Below the pieces are notes generated by a model that had not been told where the DNA came from, did no database searches, and saw only the letters and a list, made by a program, of their open reading frames with translations. A stretch of DNA of 64,000 bases from Sycon ciliatum (lineage: Eukaryota; Porifera; Calcarea; Leucosolenida; Sycettidae), in NCBI RefSeq assembly GCF_964019385.1, contig NC_088643.1, positions 3,394,804-3,458,803 of the forward strand. Reading direction: 5' to 3'. The translations under genes and the position numbers were made by a program. Below are positions 11,802 to 55,944 of this stretch, piece by piece (positions within the stretch are counted from its first letter, which is position 1; each line of letters begins with the position of its first letter).

Positions 11802-12211
11802 CTACCGCTAACTCACTCTTCCTTCATGATATCAATAGCCATGCCAGCCTTTTGAAAGACTTGCATGGAGCCCTCTCTGGAGGTGTCTCTGCCAACTGGC
11901 AGTTGTACAAAGATTTTATGCCTCTTTACCTTGCTGCTCCTACATGGCAGGTAAGCGTACATATTGCTTTGCATTTATAACTTTTTGAAACCATTTTTAT
12001 AACACATCTGCAGGCTATACTCTTTAATTTGCTCAGTCCACCGTTAGTTCCATGCTGTATGTGAACATTATGCTGGCCTGCTATTTGTACAGTATACTTT
12101 AGGGGATTCCTTTGAGTCTTGTTTCTCTAAGTCTAAGCAATGCACATAGCACAGATGTCGCGTTTGGATGTGTTTTGTTAAGGGTGTGTGTGTGGGGGGG
12201 GGGGAGGGGAT

Positions 12212-12286
<75 letters not shown>

Positions 12287-12602
12287 GTGTGTCCACCACA
12301 AGCATGCGGGTCCACTAGCCTTGCAGGGCATAGGCACCCAGTCTGGTACAGGACGAGCAGTGGTTGCCTGCCCTGGCATCTGGACTGACAATGTCTCAAG
12401 AGTCGAGAGTGACAAGACCCAATGGGATGCATGTATCACTTTCCCGCCGCTCTGTTTTCCATGGCAAGTCCACTATAATAATTATTATGTTTGTACAAAC
12501 AATACTACCGTTGCACCAGCTCTGCATAAAGGCCACCGCGTGTATTTTATTCCCTGGAGCAGAGCGTATAGGTGGCGACATGATGGCATGGGACCACCAT
12601 GA
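11802..12602 (+). CDS. Candidate orphan exons (unidentified protein)
   Basis: An exon-like block at 11802-11950 has a strong acceptor (a long pyrimidine tract ending TTCTTCAG) and a strong donor (CAG|GTAAGC). It encodes a plausible globular peptide (ATANSLFLHDINSHASLL..., ending PLYLAAPTWQ) with no stop. A second open block at 12327-12602 follows an acceptor-like CTAGCCTTGCAG, continues in the same phase and reaches a stop. I recognise no family, and I found no start exon. It could be an alternative 3' exon set of NEDD8 transcripts, a separate small gene, or (the second block especially) chance. Confidence 0.3.
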
Positions 12603-13014
12603 TTCTGTATGCGTACAGGGAAAGCCAGTAGTTCGTGATGCTTATGTAGATTTGAGCGCTGTAAATCAACTAATTTCACTGATTTCTCCGCTCAGTACCA
12701 ACCGGCCAAATTAAATCGCAGGCCAAAGTTTGTCACGGAGGGAAATGATGCATGATTGAGCCATGGATGTATGTGAGAGCAACTACTACGGGTCGATTTC
12801 TTTTTTGAAAACTCCAATCGACCAAAGTTTGATGACGGCCAAAAGTTTCATTTCGAGATTGGCCAAAGTATTTTCACCGGCCAAAATTTAATTGTTGATT
12901 TACTGCAGATATCCTGATTAGTATGGGCACACCCTGGCCAGAGACATGCGACTTCGTGGACGAAATAGCACCAGGTGCTATTTGGCCCTAGCACCACGCA
13001 CACTGTTCATTGTA

Positions 13015-13181
13015 CAGTCAGACCTTGCTTATCCGGATACCCCGCCATCCGGAAGAAAAGCGTTGGTTACCGATTTACAGCATATGCCACACATACATAC
13101 GGTATGATTGTGTGTTCGATCATCCGGTTCCCTCGCCTATCCAGATATTTTCGTGGAAAACGGATGTGTGAGGTCTGACTG
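13015..13181. mobile_element. Tigger/pogo-like MITE
   Basis: The ends are inverted: CAGTCAGACCTTGCTTATCC and, at the right, the complement CAGTCAGACC followed by a diverged copy of the same arm. CAGTCAGACCTxGxTTATCC is the type of terminus found in pogo/Tigger-derived short elements. TA precedes the left end; the right flank (TGTA) is one step out of register. 167 bp, non-coding. Confidence 0.65.
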
Positions 13182-13991
13182 TGTAACTAAGTTACTTGTT
13201 CTTCATGAGGTCGAATAGCCACGCTGGCCAGAACTACATTGTACTTTGTAGCTGTAGTAGAACATTCACACACACACACACTGCCACGGTGACACAGGCA
13301 GTTAGAGAGCACCGACCGAGGTCTGGTAGGAAGTCATTATTTCTTTTGTTAGGACAATGACTGCACGTTGGCAAAGAGCGGGGAGGGGAGGGGAGGAGGG
13401 TTGGCAATATCAGGACTGAGAATAGTAGAATAGTAAAATTGGCAAGATACGAACCGAAGAATGTAAAATCGCTACAATGTTGAACATTATCAAGATTTTT
13501 GTTGTAAAAAAAAAAGGAAAAAAAGGAGGAAAGCAAACACCTGCAAGTCACAAAGCTCCAGGGGACAGTTCAGTTGACTGCAGACAATCTATATATGGAT
13601 CAAAACGATGGGAATGCGGAAGAACCAGTTGGGGTCGCGGACGATTTCAATATCCAGTAAGCGTAGTTGCTGCACACGGCTGGCGGCCGCAGTCAGTCGG
13701 AGTCGGTCGGAACCGCTAACCGTACGTTAGCCCGCCAATGATTGACAATACTCTGCTAACCAAATACGCTTTGCATCACGTAAGAGCAAGCAACGACAAT
13801 AACAAAGAAAAAAATAGTCATATTTCCGACAAGCAACGAAACAATAGGCATGAACGCGCATGCCTAAAAAGGAATAGAAATAGAAGAGAACAAAGAAATT
13901 CGCCAAAATACGACTACCAAATATAAGAATATGCGAGTTGGTAAGGAGCAGGGGGAGGGGAGGAACCCCGCTGCCACAGAGGGAAATAGTC

Positions 13992-47354
<33,363 letters not shown>

Positions 47355-49138
47355 CCTGAAGGCCGCCGAGGAGAGAGATGACTAGCTCGAGCCACCCAAC
47401 GGCCAACGGTAGCTCCGTCGCTGACGAACAGAGCAAGTGAGCTGCGTCGACAAGGCACGGGGAAGCGTCGACGGCCGTGCGCTGGGTCAGCAGCGCACCG
47501 TCCGTGAACCTACGCGCCCGCAACGCTCAGTGCAGGCCAGGGAGAGATCGGTTTCGGGACAACATTGGAAAAGCAGTTTGTTATCCAGACGCTGAAAAGA
47601 GTGAAATCAGAGAGGACATCTAGAACTAAGTAGAAGCCACACTGGGCTACGGCTACAACACTACCAACACAGCCATTGGCCAACGCAGACACCAAATGTG
47701 ACCAAAGCTCCAGTCCAGCGACAACATTCACGAAAATCTGCCAAAAAGCTACAGTACAGGCACAGTCGACTAGTCAGCTAGCAGTGCAGTCAGTGCAGCT
47801 CACTCAGCTCCGACTGTGTACTGACTGTAGACTGTAGTGTAGAGAGAGTGTAGACAACCGACTGTACTGACTCAGTGTAGTCTGTCACTGCCTGTAAGTG
47901 TAACTGGCATGGCGGCTGCAAGCCTGCATGCAGCGAGCGTTTTATGACACTCGTACTCCAGCTCTACTCCTGACTCCTGACCTGAGCATGCACTACATCC
48001 AGGACCTGAGCCGGCGCATGGCAGACTGGCCCAGCGCGCTATCGCGCAGACTGCTCATTTCATGTCATGACATCAAGAGAGTGAGAGATGCACTTCCCCA
48101 GCCAGCAGCCACACTGCTGACCACCACCAGTTATTTGCGGTGTGAGCTAGATAATAATTATACTACATGTACCATGTGTACTGCGCGCAGCTGAGCTGAG
48201 TGCTAAAGCGAGGTAGATTTTACGCTGTGAAACGTGTTTTTATGAACAAAAAAATCTTATGTCAGATCCGATAATGCATAATTATAAATGGAAAGTAATA
48301 ATTCACAGGCATGATGTTCAAAAGGTACCGGTTTACCTGGGTAGATATCTACGATATCGATAGCGCGCGCTAGTCGCTAGGATAGGAAAAGGAGGTCAGA
48401 CTTCAGACTCAGAGTCAGATGACTCGACAACTCGACTCTGCCCTTGCAGCTTGGCGGATAATGCCAACGGAAAAACTGGCAGACAATTATTATTAATTTT
48501 GGCACTTTTTTCTGTTATGTACATATTGTTTCATGCATGCATGTAGATCTACATGTGGATAAAGAAATGGAGCAGAGTTCAAGGAATTGGAAGTGCCTGC
48601 CGTAAATTGCGTAAGGTTTTTTTTTCGGCCGGTCGGCTACTATCATTAATTTTCGTCTTGGGGGTTAGACAAGGGGAAGTACTAGTAGATCTACTATTTT
48701 ACTATTTTACTAGTAGCCATGTAGGGGCGTGAGTCCGCCTTTCGGCATCGGGAGTTGCAGCTCGCTCGACTCGACTCTACCGAGTGAAGAGAACCCACTA
48801 GTCTGTGGCACACCTTGATCTGGCGACCTGTGTCGTGGGGATTTTGCAGTGCAGATGTGCGACTGCGGGGCTCGAACCCACGACCTCTCTCGGGTCGAGT
48901 AGGGTTTGTCTGGTTCTGTCACTTATTTTCGATCAGATTCTGCCCAATGCTTGGAGTACTGTTATCCACCAAAGGGCTACGACTGAGACTGACTCTGCGT
49001 CCGAGGTCACCATGGTCACGTCAGGAAGGCTAAAGAGTAAAGTGTGGCCGCTGACCATGCTGCGGAAGTCAGTAAATCTGATATTATTCGATCGAGCCGC
49101 TCAGCATCATGCCAAACTGCCATGTCCATGATAACCAT
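47355..49138. other. 5' region of PLCG, probable promoter and 5'UTR
   Basis: CG-rich just upstream of the start codon (47355-47530), consistent with a promoter or first exon. At 47775-47885 the motifs 'gactgta' and 'cagtca' recur irregularly. No TATA box stands out. A short + strand frame near 47928 has no family support. At 48855-48895 the - strand has a B-box-like GGGTTCGAGCCCCGC without a clear A-box, perhaps a SINE remnant. Confidence 0.4.
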
Positions 49139-50620
49139 GATTATTATTATTATTATTATTATTAATTTTTGATAGGGCAATCCCCACAGGCCTAAGGCCT
49201 TTTGACAGGGTACCCTAAAAAATGAAGAACAGAATTACGGAAGGTATGCAAGGAAGAACTTGAGCGGACCTCCGCTGGGAGGGCATTCCAGCGGTCAGAG
49301 CCAAGGGAAGTGACAGAAAATAAACCATAGCGACGTTTGGCTGTCGGAAGAGCAAGGGAAGAGGACACTTGAGAGCGGGTGCGAGAACTAGTGCAGGTAG
49401 AATTAGAGCGGAGACAGAAACAGTTAGCAACAAAGACACTAGCCAGATCATGAAGCGCACGGTACGTTAGAACGTACAGCTTGAATTGGTGCCTGACAGA
49501 CAAGGGAATGATATGGTAGCGGACAAGAACAAGGGAGACATCAGATAGGCGGGGCATGCAAAATACAATACGCAGCGCTCTATTACTAAGTCGGACAACA
49601 CGGTCATGGAGGGAGGCAGAAAGGCAGTGAGCAAAGGAATTAGACCCATACTCAAGTATGGACTGAATGGAACAGATGTAGAAAGCCCTCTTAGCATCGA
49701 TCGTTAAATGGTCTCGGACCTTTCTAAACATTCCTACATGTATCTTACAGCCTATTTTACGTTCTAATTGTGCAATGTGAACTCCAAAGGAGAGATGTTC
49801 GTCAAGAACTATACCGAGGTATTTCACGTGTGCACTAGGGGTGATGGTGACATCTTCAATCTGAACGTTGACATCGGGGTCAAGAGGTTTCGACTTTGGC
49901 CTGAACACAACAAGCTGGGTTTTCGAGGAGTTCAACATAAGACCTCTTGTTGCCAAGAATTCCTTTACTTTGATGATGTCCTCTGTGAGGTCTTTGCATA
50001 AGTTCTGGACATTCTTCCCCGCCCTGTATAAAGACACATCATCTGCGTATTGACGGGCTTTGCAGTGTTTGGGCACAGCGGGGAGTTTCCTCACGGACAA
50101 GTTGAATAGAAACGGCCCTAAAACAGAGCCTTGTGGAACGCCTCTGTTGCTTGTGTATGGTTGCCCTTGTTGAGTCTTAGTGACCACGCACTGTTGTCTG
50201 TTTGTAAGGTAGCTGTGAAACCATTGCAGAGCGACTCCGCCAATACCAATCTCAAGTAGTTCTTGAAGTAACATGTTGTGGTTGACAGTGTCAAAGGCCT
50301 TTGACATATCAAGGAAGGCAGCCACTACGTAGTCACCCTTGTCCAAGGCGAGCATCCAATCGTTGGTAACACAAGTCAGCAAGTCTTCGCAGGAGTGGCC
50401 TCTGCGGTAGGCGAATTGCTCTGCAGCAGGGAGTCGTAAATACCGGTATTTTACGACTCCCTGCTCTGCAGGGAGATGTTGCAGTGCGGGTGGTGCATTC
50501 TGGATGTAGCGTATGAGTTGATCATGCACTATGTGCTCAAGTAACTTTGACATATGGGGGAGCAGTGATATTGGTCTGTAGTTGGAGGAGACCGACTTCA
50601 ACAAGACCATTATTTTTGAT
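49139..50620 (-). pseudogene. 5'-truncated LINE (CR1/L2 type) reverse transcriptase
   Basis: One open frame of 472 codons (50610 down to the stop at 49192) covers most of a LINE RT: SNYRPISLLPHMSKLLE (finger), AFLDMSKAFDTVNH (palm, catalytic Asp), GVPQGSVLGPFLFN, then QYADDVSLY (YADD active site), and the C-terminal RWNALPAEVR segment. The endonuclease half is missing. The 3' end is an (AAT)n tail at 49139-49163 only ~30 bp after the stop. The RT core is uninterrupted, so the copy is young despite truncation. A hairpin-forming insertion lies at 50426-50464. Confidence 0.88.
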
Positions 50621-50865
50621 GGTTACCGGTACGGCGGTAGATCTACGCGGTTGACGGGTAATCGTGGCACTGATAATGAATGACACTGGGCACTGGCTGT
50701 GACTCGTGTGAGGTCGTGGACTAGGAGATCTTCAGTTTTACTTTTACTTTGACTGATTGTGATGACAGAAGACGATGCATTGCGCCTGCCGAACTTCATA
50801 CAGTAGTTACTGTTGACCGTGGTGAGGATGATTACGTACAATGACAGTACCGGCATGCATGTTCC

Positions 50866-51661
50866 TGTGATAACCCGCTCGGACAGCGTTCCGGTTAGTC
50901 TCGCCCATGGCTGTGTCGTCTCTAACCCTCGGAACGTTTTGTGACAAGTATAGTCACGGCTGGCATAACGCAACTTCACCCAGTCCTAACCCAACACACA
51001 CATAACCAACTGATCTCGTCAGAGCAGAGAATATGTTCCTGTTTGGAAGAAGAGCACCGAAAGAACCTCTCGCTAAAAGCAGCAGCATGCCATGATATAA
51101 CACATCGTAGAAAACAGCAAGCAGCGGCAGTAGCGATAGTACTTGCTAAACATGCAGCTGAACTGCAACTTTGTCCGCTGCGCGGAACGGCGATCGGACA
51201 CGCACACGCACACACGCACACGCACAGGTCTGCGTGATCTAGAAGCGGCTGTCATCATAAGATACGCAAAGTGTGAAAGGGTATTAGAACGGGGCAAGCC
51301 TAGACCCGGCGTCTGGACCGCAACATGTACTTGATTAAAAGCATAGCCAGTCAATGGTCAAGCAGGTGCAATCACGCACATCCACACCTAGCGTACTACT
51401 ACTATAAAGCGAATTCATAACTACAGGTACATTGCACTGTCTACTGCAAATGCACAGTCGTGCGCTTCATCTATTGACAGCAGCAAAACCTATCATTTTA
51501 CAGTCTCACTGGGTAGGTGACCTCGCCGGCACACACCGTATATTATATTGTATAATAACTGTTCCAACTACGGTCCGGAAGACACAGTGTGTCCACGTTC
51601 TACGCACAGTAGCTATCAGCAGTAGTTAAAAGTTACAAGCCCTCACTCTCGGGCTATGACA
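50866..51661 (-). repeat. 3' LTR of the Ty3/gypsy element
   Basis: 796 bp, TGTGATAACCCGCTCGG at the left edge and GGGCTATGACA at the right edge in + orientation. It appears identical to 57772-58567. Ends are TG...CA. It contains an (AC)n-like stretch at ~51199-51225. Confidence 0.95.
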
Positions 51662-51678
51662 TCTCCCCGCGCCTTCGA
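51662..51678 (-). promoter_or_regulatory. Polypurine tract of the Ty3/gypsy element
   Basis: On the element's sense strand the bases next to the 3' LTR are CGAAGGCGCGGGGAGA followed by TGTCATAG, i.e. a purine-rich primer for plus-strand DNA synthesis directly abutting the LTR. Confidence 0.75.
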
Positions 51679-51714
51679 AAAGACTGCCACGTCCTCGTGG
51701 CGACAACATTCGGC

Positions 51715-54700
51715 TTACCGTCGTCTTCTCAACTGGGTTTGCATTCCAAAGTACTGCGGTGGCCGGACGGTCCTCCCAGCTCGAGTCTGAACCGCAATCT
51801 GGGCTGGTTGTGGCGGTGGCTGGTTGACTGGTAGCGGGATCTGCACAACTGGTTGGCCGCCAACACCGTCCACGCCGCCATACGTCTCATGCTGGGCATC
51901 CTCATCAGAATCCCAATACAACAAGTCTGTAGGGTCCGGCACATACACATCAGCCGGGGGCGTTTCGACAGACTCAGCATCTTCAGGTTCCTCCACCTCA
52001 CTCACAGCGTGAAGATGGTTAGGCCTTACTCTACATCGTTTTAGCCTGTTCACGTGCACAATCTGCACCTTGACATTGGCCGCTCGTGTATCTCTCACCC
52101 GATACACTACGTCTGACAACTTCGTTACTATTTCAAACGGCCCTTGCCAGAGCTTGGAGAACTTCGGAGTAGTCCCCATCGGAACTGCTGGTACCAACAA
52201 CCATACCAGATCTCCTTCTGCGAATGAAACGGGTACTGCTCCCGAATCATGCAAGTGAGCTTGATGCTTGTGCACGGTTTCCAACTTCTTCCGCACAACT
52301 GCATGCACATGCGCTAGCCTTTGTCTCAAATCTCTGACATAGCTAGGCTCGCATAAGCTGACCATCTCATCAGGTGGTAAGCCATAAGCGACATCCTGTG
52401 GCAGACACATCTGTCTACCGAACAGTAGATACGCAGGCGTGTAACCCGTACTCGCCTGAGGCGTGGCTCTGTAAGCCATCAAAACCGCCGGCAAATGCAC
52501 ATCCCAATCTCGCTGATGCACATCGACATAGTGAGAAATCATCTTCTCCAATGTCTGATTAAAACGCTCTACCAACCCATTTCCAGCAGGGTGATAAGCC
52601 GTCGTCCTGGTCTTTTTAATACCAAGCATTGAACAGACATCTCTGAACAATCTGGAGTCAAAGTTTTTGCCCTGGTCAGTGTGCACACTCTCCGGTGCTC
52701 CAAACCTTGCAACAAACTCACTCACAAACTTTGAAGCTATCGTGGATGCATCCATCCGTTTCAGCGGATACGCTTCAACCCATTTGGTAAAATAGTCAAC
52801 AATTACCAAAATGTGCTTGTTGCCAGCATCTGTCTCTGGCAATCCGGGAATCAAATCCATTCCAACTCTCTCGAATGGATATCCCGACCAAGTGACCTCT
52901 AGTGGTGCGCCACTGCCACGCCCCACAGGTCTCGATCGTCGACTGCACGACGCACAACTACCAATCCAGTCTTCCACATCTCTCTTCATGCCATACCAGA
53001 AGAGCTTGGACTGAATCTGGTGATACGTTCTAGTCACCCCTAAGTGACCTAGATGATCATGGTACTCACTCAGCACCTGACCGCGCAACGCAACTGGCAC
53101 CAAAATTTGAAACTTTGTGCCCTCTCCTGCGTTCTCACTGTGCAAAACGCGACATATCACGTCCTCTCGCACCACAAGACATTTTCGTCCTCGGAAATAA
53201 TGCCTCAGAGCCGGACTCACACCAGTCAAGTCAGGCGAAGATGACCCGGAGCTGAGCCACTCACTCAGCCGTGTCAATTCATGATCACGTTGCTGAACAT
53301 CAGCCCAATCAGCTAATGTCCAGTTTCGTCGCCACACAAAGGGCGTAGGAAGGTCACTCTGGACCGACTCAGCATTCGCCACTGAGCTCCTTTCGTCTGA
53401 TACCACAGCGATCACCTCATCAGGGACTGTGGTGCCACACCTCTGATCCTGCACTTGTCGAGACAAGCCATCAGCATTGGCATGGACTTTACCTTTCCGA
53501 TAACGCACCTCGTAATCGAAATCACTCAGAAACTCAAGCCACCGCGCCACGATCGCACTTGGTTCTTTGAAACGGTTCAGGTATTTTAGTGCCTGATGGT
53601 CTGTGCGCACGACAAACCTTCGACCCAGCAAATAGCATCTGAAATGCCTAAATGCCCACACTAGTCCGAGGAGTTCACTCTTCGTCGAGCCATAATTCCT
53701 CTCTGCAGAGTTCAACCCTCTGCTTGCATACGCAATAGGTCGCTCCCGACCATCTGCGTCGGTCTGGGACAACACAGCTCCCAAACCATGACCACTTGCG
53801 TCCACATCGACTACAAATGGGGGCGCATCGGTCTCAAACCTCGGATACGCCAACGTGGGTGCTGAAGACATCTTCTGTTTCAGCAATTGGAATGCGATCT
53901 CACACTCGCCATCCCATGAAAACCTCTGGTTTTGCCTCGTCAGCTTCACCAGCGGCCGAGAAATGGATGCAAAATCCTTCACAAACCGTCGATAGTAGCC
54001 ACAGAAACCCATAAAAGAACGCACCTCGGCTACGTTCTTTGGGCACCGCCACTCTGACACGGTCTCAATCTTGTCCGGATCGGTGCGCACACCATCCTTC
54101 GTGACAACATGACCCAAGAAATTGACTTCTGTCCTCAACAGATGACATTTCGAGGGTTTCAACCGAAGACCAGCCTCCAGTAGTCTTTGGAACACTGCTT
54201 CCAGTCGTTCCAAGTGTTCGTCAAACGTCTTTGAGAACACGATAATATCATCGAGGTATACCAGGCACATCTGCCACTGCAAACCTCGCAAAACGGCACT
54301 CATCAGCCGTTGAAATGAGCTCGGGCCATTGCACACACCAAATGGCATCACATTGAACTCATAGTGCCCATCAGGCGTGGAAAATGCCGTCTTGGCCTTG
54401 TCTGCCTCGTCCATTGGCATCTGATGATACCCAGAGCACAGATCAAGCGTCGAGAAGTACATCGCACCGCCCAACGCGTCCAACGTATCATCAATACGCG
54501 GGAGTGGGTATGGATCTTTCACGGTTATTGCATTGACTCTCCGATAATCAACACAGAACCTCGTCGATCCGTCCTTCTTCCGCACCAACACAACTGGTGA
54601 AGACCATGGACTGACCGATTCTTCGATCACACCCTGTTCAAGCATGTCGTCAACCAACTTCCGACATGTTTCTCGTGAGCTCCAAGGCAATCTCCTTGCG

Positions 54701-55944
54701 GGCTCATAAACTGGACCATCACAGCTAGTCCTAATCTCGTGTTTCAACACGTCTGTCCGACCCAGCTCGGACATGTTCATAGCGAATACACATCTGTACT
54801 GCTCGACCAAGGTTCTGAGCCTAGCCAACTGCTCGGCCTCAACCACAGGCTGCTCGCTGTTGCCTGTATCAGGTGGGAAGCATGCCTCCCGGTTACCCTC
54901 CTGAGAGCAACAGCCATCAGGCATCGTACCACGACCACGCTGGTCAACGTCGGCCTCGTGTACTGCCTCATCATCCCTCATCGCACAATGGTGTGACCGA
55001 CCATCGTCATCACCACCACCGGTTTCAAGCAGCCTCTTCCCGCCTGGAGAGCGCTTCCCTGCGCCGGGACCACCATCGGGGTTCCCCACTCGCAGTACAG
55101 ACCACAAATCCTGGTTAGCCCCGTAGCTACACCAGTCATTCGCCTCGTCCAACTCTTCACTACCGTCCACCACAGTTGCAACTGCACACAGCTTGCCAAT
55201 CTGGGCTCTCTTGGGCAGAGTGATTTGTTCCGCCGTGCAATTCATCAATCGCACGGGAACACGATTCTCTTGTGGCCGCACAACACACTTTGCCACCAAG
55301 AGACCAGGGTCGCTCGCAGTCCCACAATCTGGTTCCGTGAGCCCCAACTCTGGCATCCCATCGAATGCAAGAGTGTCCACCACAGCCGCCACGGTCATCT
55401 CGTGGTGTGGTGGGAGAACAATCTTCTCCTGCAAGCGGAGCGGAGCCTCATCTGCACCACTCCCTCGCCTTTCTTCGACCTTGAAACATAGCTTGCCATT
55501 CGCAGAGGTTATGTTACAGGGAATGCTGGACAGCACATCACGTCCCAGCACACATGGAAATCGTAGCCCATCGACTACCCGCATTTCCGGCGAACAAACA
55601 CATCCTTGAACGCCTAGGTGAACAACCACTTTTCCATTCACCACCAGAGGCTTACCATCTGCCCCACAAAACTTCAACCCAGGCGCATCCGCCGTGAGTC
55701 GATCCGGATCGTAGCCCAGCTTCCTGGCTAGATCCGCAGATACTAAGCTTACAGCCGCTCCAGTATCTACCAGCATCTCCACTGACAACCCATCGATTGT
55801 CCCCGTGGTCAACATCCCCGTTCCAGAGTCGCATCCGACCATAGGAATGGATTGTTCGACAGCACGCTCATCAGGTGCTGCCGGATTACACTCTCGACCC
55901 AAAGAAATGGTCTGACCAGGCACGTGGGCCATCGCCCCAGTCAC
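51715..55944 (-). CDS. pol: Pol polyprotein of the Ty3/gypsy element
   Basis: 1,409 open codons, no stop. In order: aspartic protease (VDTGA at ~59-63), reverse transcriptase with the YLDD box (~560), RNase H (DASGHGLGA ~710, TDHQAL), integrase with an HHCC zinc finger (HLGHLGVTRTYHQIQ ... CASC ~965-1010), and the D,D-35-E core (VDYFTKWVEAYPL; HTDQGKNF; NGLVERFNQTLE), then a GPF/Y-like segment (LWQGPFEIV). The last ~80 residues are acidic/Pro/Gln-rich; no chromodomain is evident. The frame is -1 relative to gag; the first codons (GTG at 55944) lie in the overlap, so expression is expected by frameshifting, not from its own ATG (first ATG 55932). Confidence 0.95.
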   Translation of the reverse strand: MTGAMAHVPGQTISLGRECNPAAPDERAVEQSIPMVGCDSGTGMLTTGTIDGLSVEMLVDTGAAVSLVSADLARKLGYDPDRLTADAPGLKFCGADGKPLVVNGKVVVHLGVQGCVCSPEMRVVDGLRFPCVLGRDVLSSIPCNITSANGKLCFKVEERRGSGADEAPLRLQEKIVLPPHHEMTVAAVVDTLAFDGMPELGLTEPDCGTASDPGLLVAKCVVRPQENRVPVRLMNCTAEQITLPKRAQIGKLCAVATVVDGSEELDEANDWCSYGANQDLWSVLRVGNPDGGPGAGKRSPGGKRLLETGGGDDDGRSHHCAMRDDEAVHEADVDQRGRGTMPDGCCSQEGNREACFPPDTGNSEQPVVEAEQLARLRTLVEQYRCVFAMNMSELGRTDVLKHEIRTSCDGPVYEPARRLPWSSRETCRKLVDDMLEQGVIEESVSPWSSPVVLVRKKDGSTRFCVDYRRVNAITVKDPYPLPRIDDTLDALGGAMYFSTLDLCSGYHQMPMDEADKAKTAFSTPDGHYEFNVMPFGVCNGPSSFQRLMSAVLRGLQWQMCLVYLDDIIVFSKTFDEHLERLEAVFQRLLEAGLRLKPSKCHLLRTEVNFLGHVVTKDGVRTDPDKIETVSEWRCPKNVAEVRSFMGFCGYYRRFVKDFASISRPLVKLTRQNQRFSWDGECEIAFQLLKQKMSSAPTLAYPRFETDAPPFVVDVDASGHGLGAVLSQTDADGRERPIAYASRGLNSAERNYGSTKSELLGLVWAFRHFRCYLLGRRFVVRTDHQALKYLNRFKEPSAIVARWLEFLSDFDYEVRYRKGKVHANADGLSRQVQDQRCGTTVPDEVIAVVSDERSSVANAESVQSDLPTPFVWRRNWTLADWADVQQRDHELTRLSEWLSSGSSSPDLTGVSPALRHYFRGRKCLVVREDVICRVLHSENAGEGTKFQILVPVALRGQVLSEYHDHLGHLGVTRTYHQIQSKLFWYGMKRDVEDWIGSCASCSRRSRPVGRGSGAPLEVTWSGYPFERVGMDLIPGLPETDAGNKHILVIVDYFTKWVEAYPLKRMDASTIASKFVSEFVARFGAPESVHTDQGKNFDSRLFRDVCSMLGIKKTRTTAYHPAGNGLVERFNQTLEKMISHYVDVHQRDWDVHLPAVLMAYRATPQASTGYTPAYLLFGRQMCLPQDVAYGLPPDEMVSLCEPSYVRDLRQRLAHVHAVVRKKLETVHKHQAHLHDSGAVPVSFAEGDLVWLLVPAVPMGTTPKFSKLWQGPFEIVTKLSDVVYRVRDTRAANVKVQIVHVNRLKRCRVRPNHLHAVSEVEEPEDAESVETPPADVYVPDPTDLLYWDSDEDAQHETYGGVDGVGGQPVVQIPLPVNQPPPQPAQIAVQTRAGRTVRPPQYFGMQTQLRRRR

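Larger units (their letters stand above)
11471..13991. other. Convergent intergenic region between NEDD8 and PLCG
   Basis: Holds the candidate exons at 11802-12602, a G-run plus (TG)n block at 12182-12286, a Tigger-like MITE at 13015-13181, and a stretch with repeated 'ggccaaa' motifs at 12720-12890. No clear AATAAA poly(A) signal was seen just after either gene. Confidence 0.5.

Noticed and set aside
47928..48194. Possible small + strand gene upstream of PLCG
   Set aside because: 88-codon frame without splice sites, family resemblance or distinct composition; probably chance.
50976..51354. Protein-coding ORFs at 51 kb duplicated at 58 kb
   Set aside because: They are identical because they lie in the two LTRs; no coding role is expected.
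54364..55609. + strand frames within the pol region
   Set aside because: Antisense shadows of the intact pol gene.
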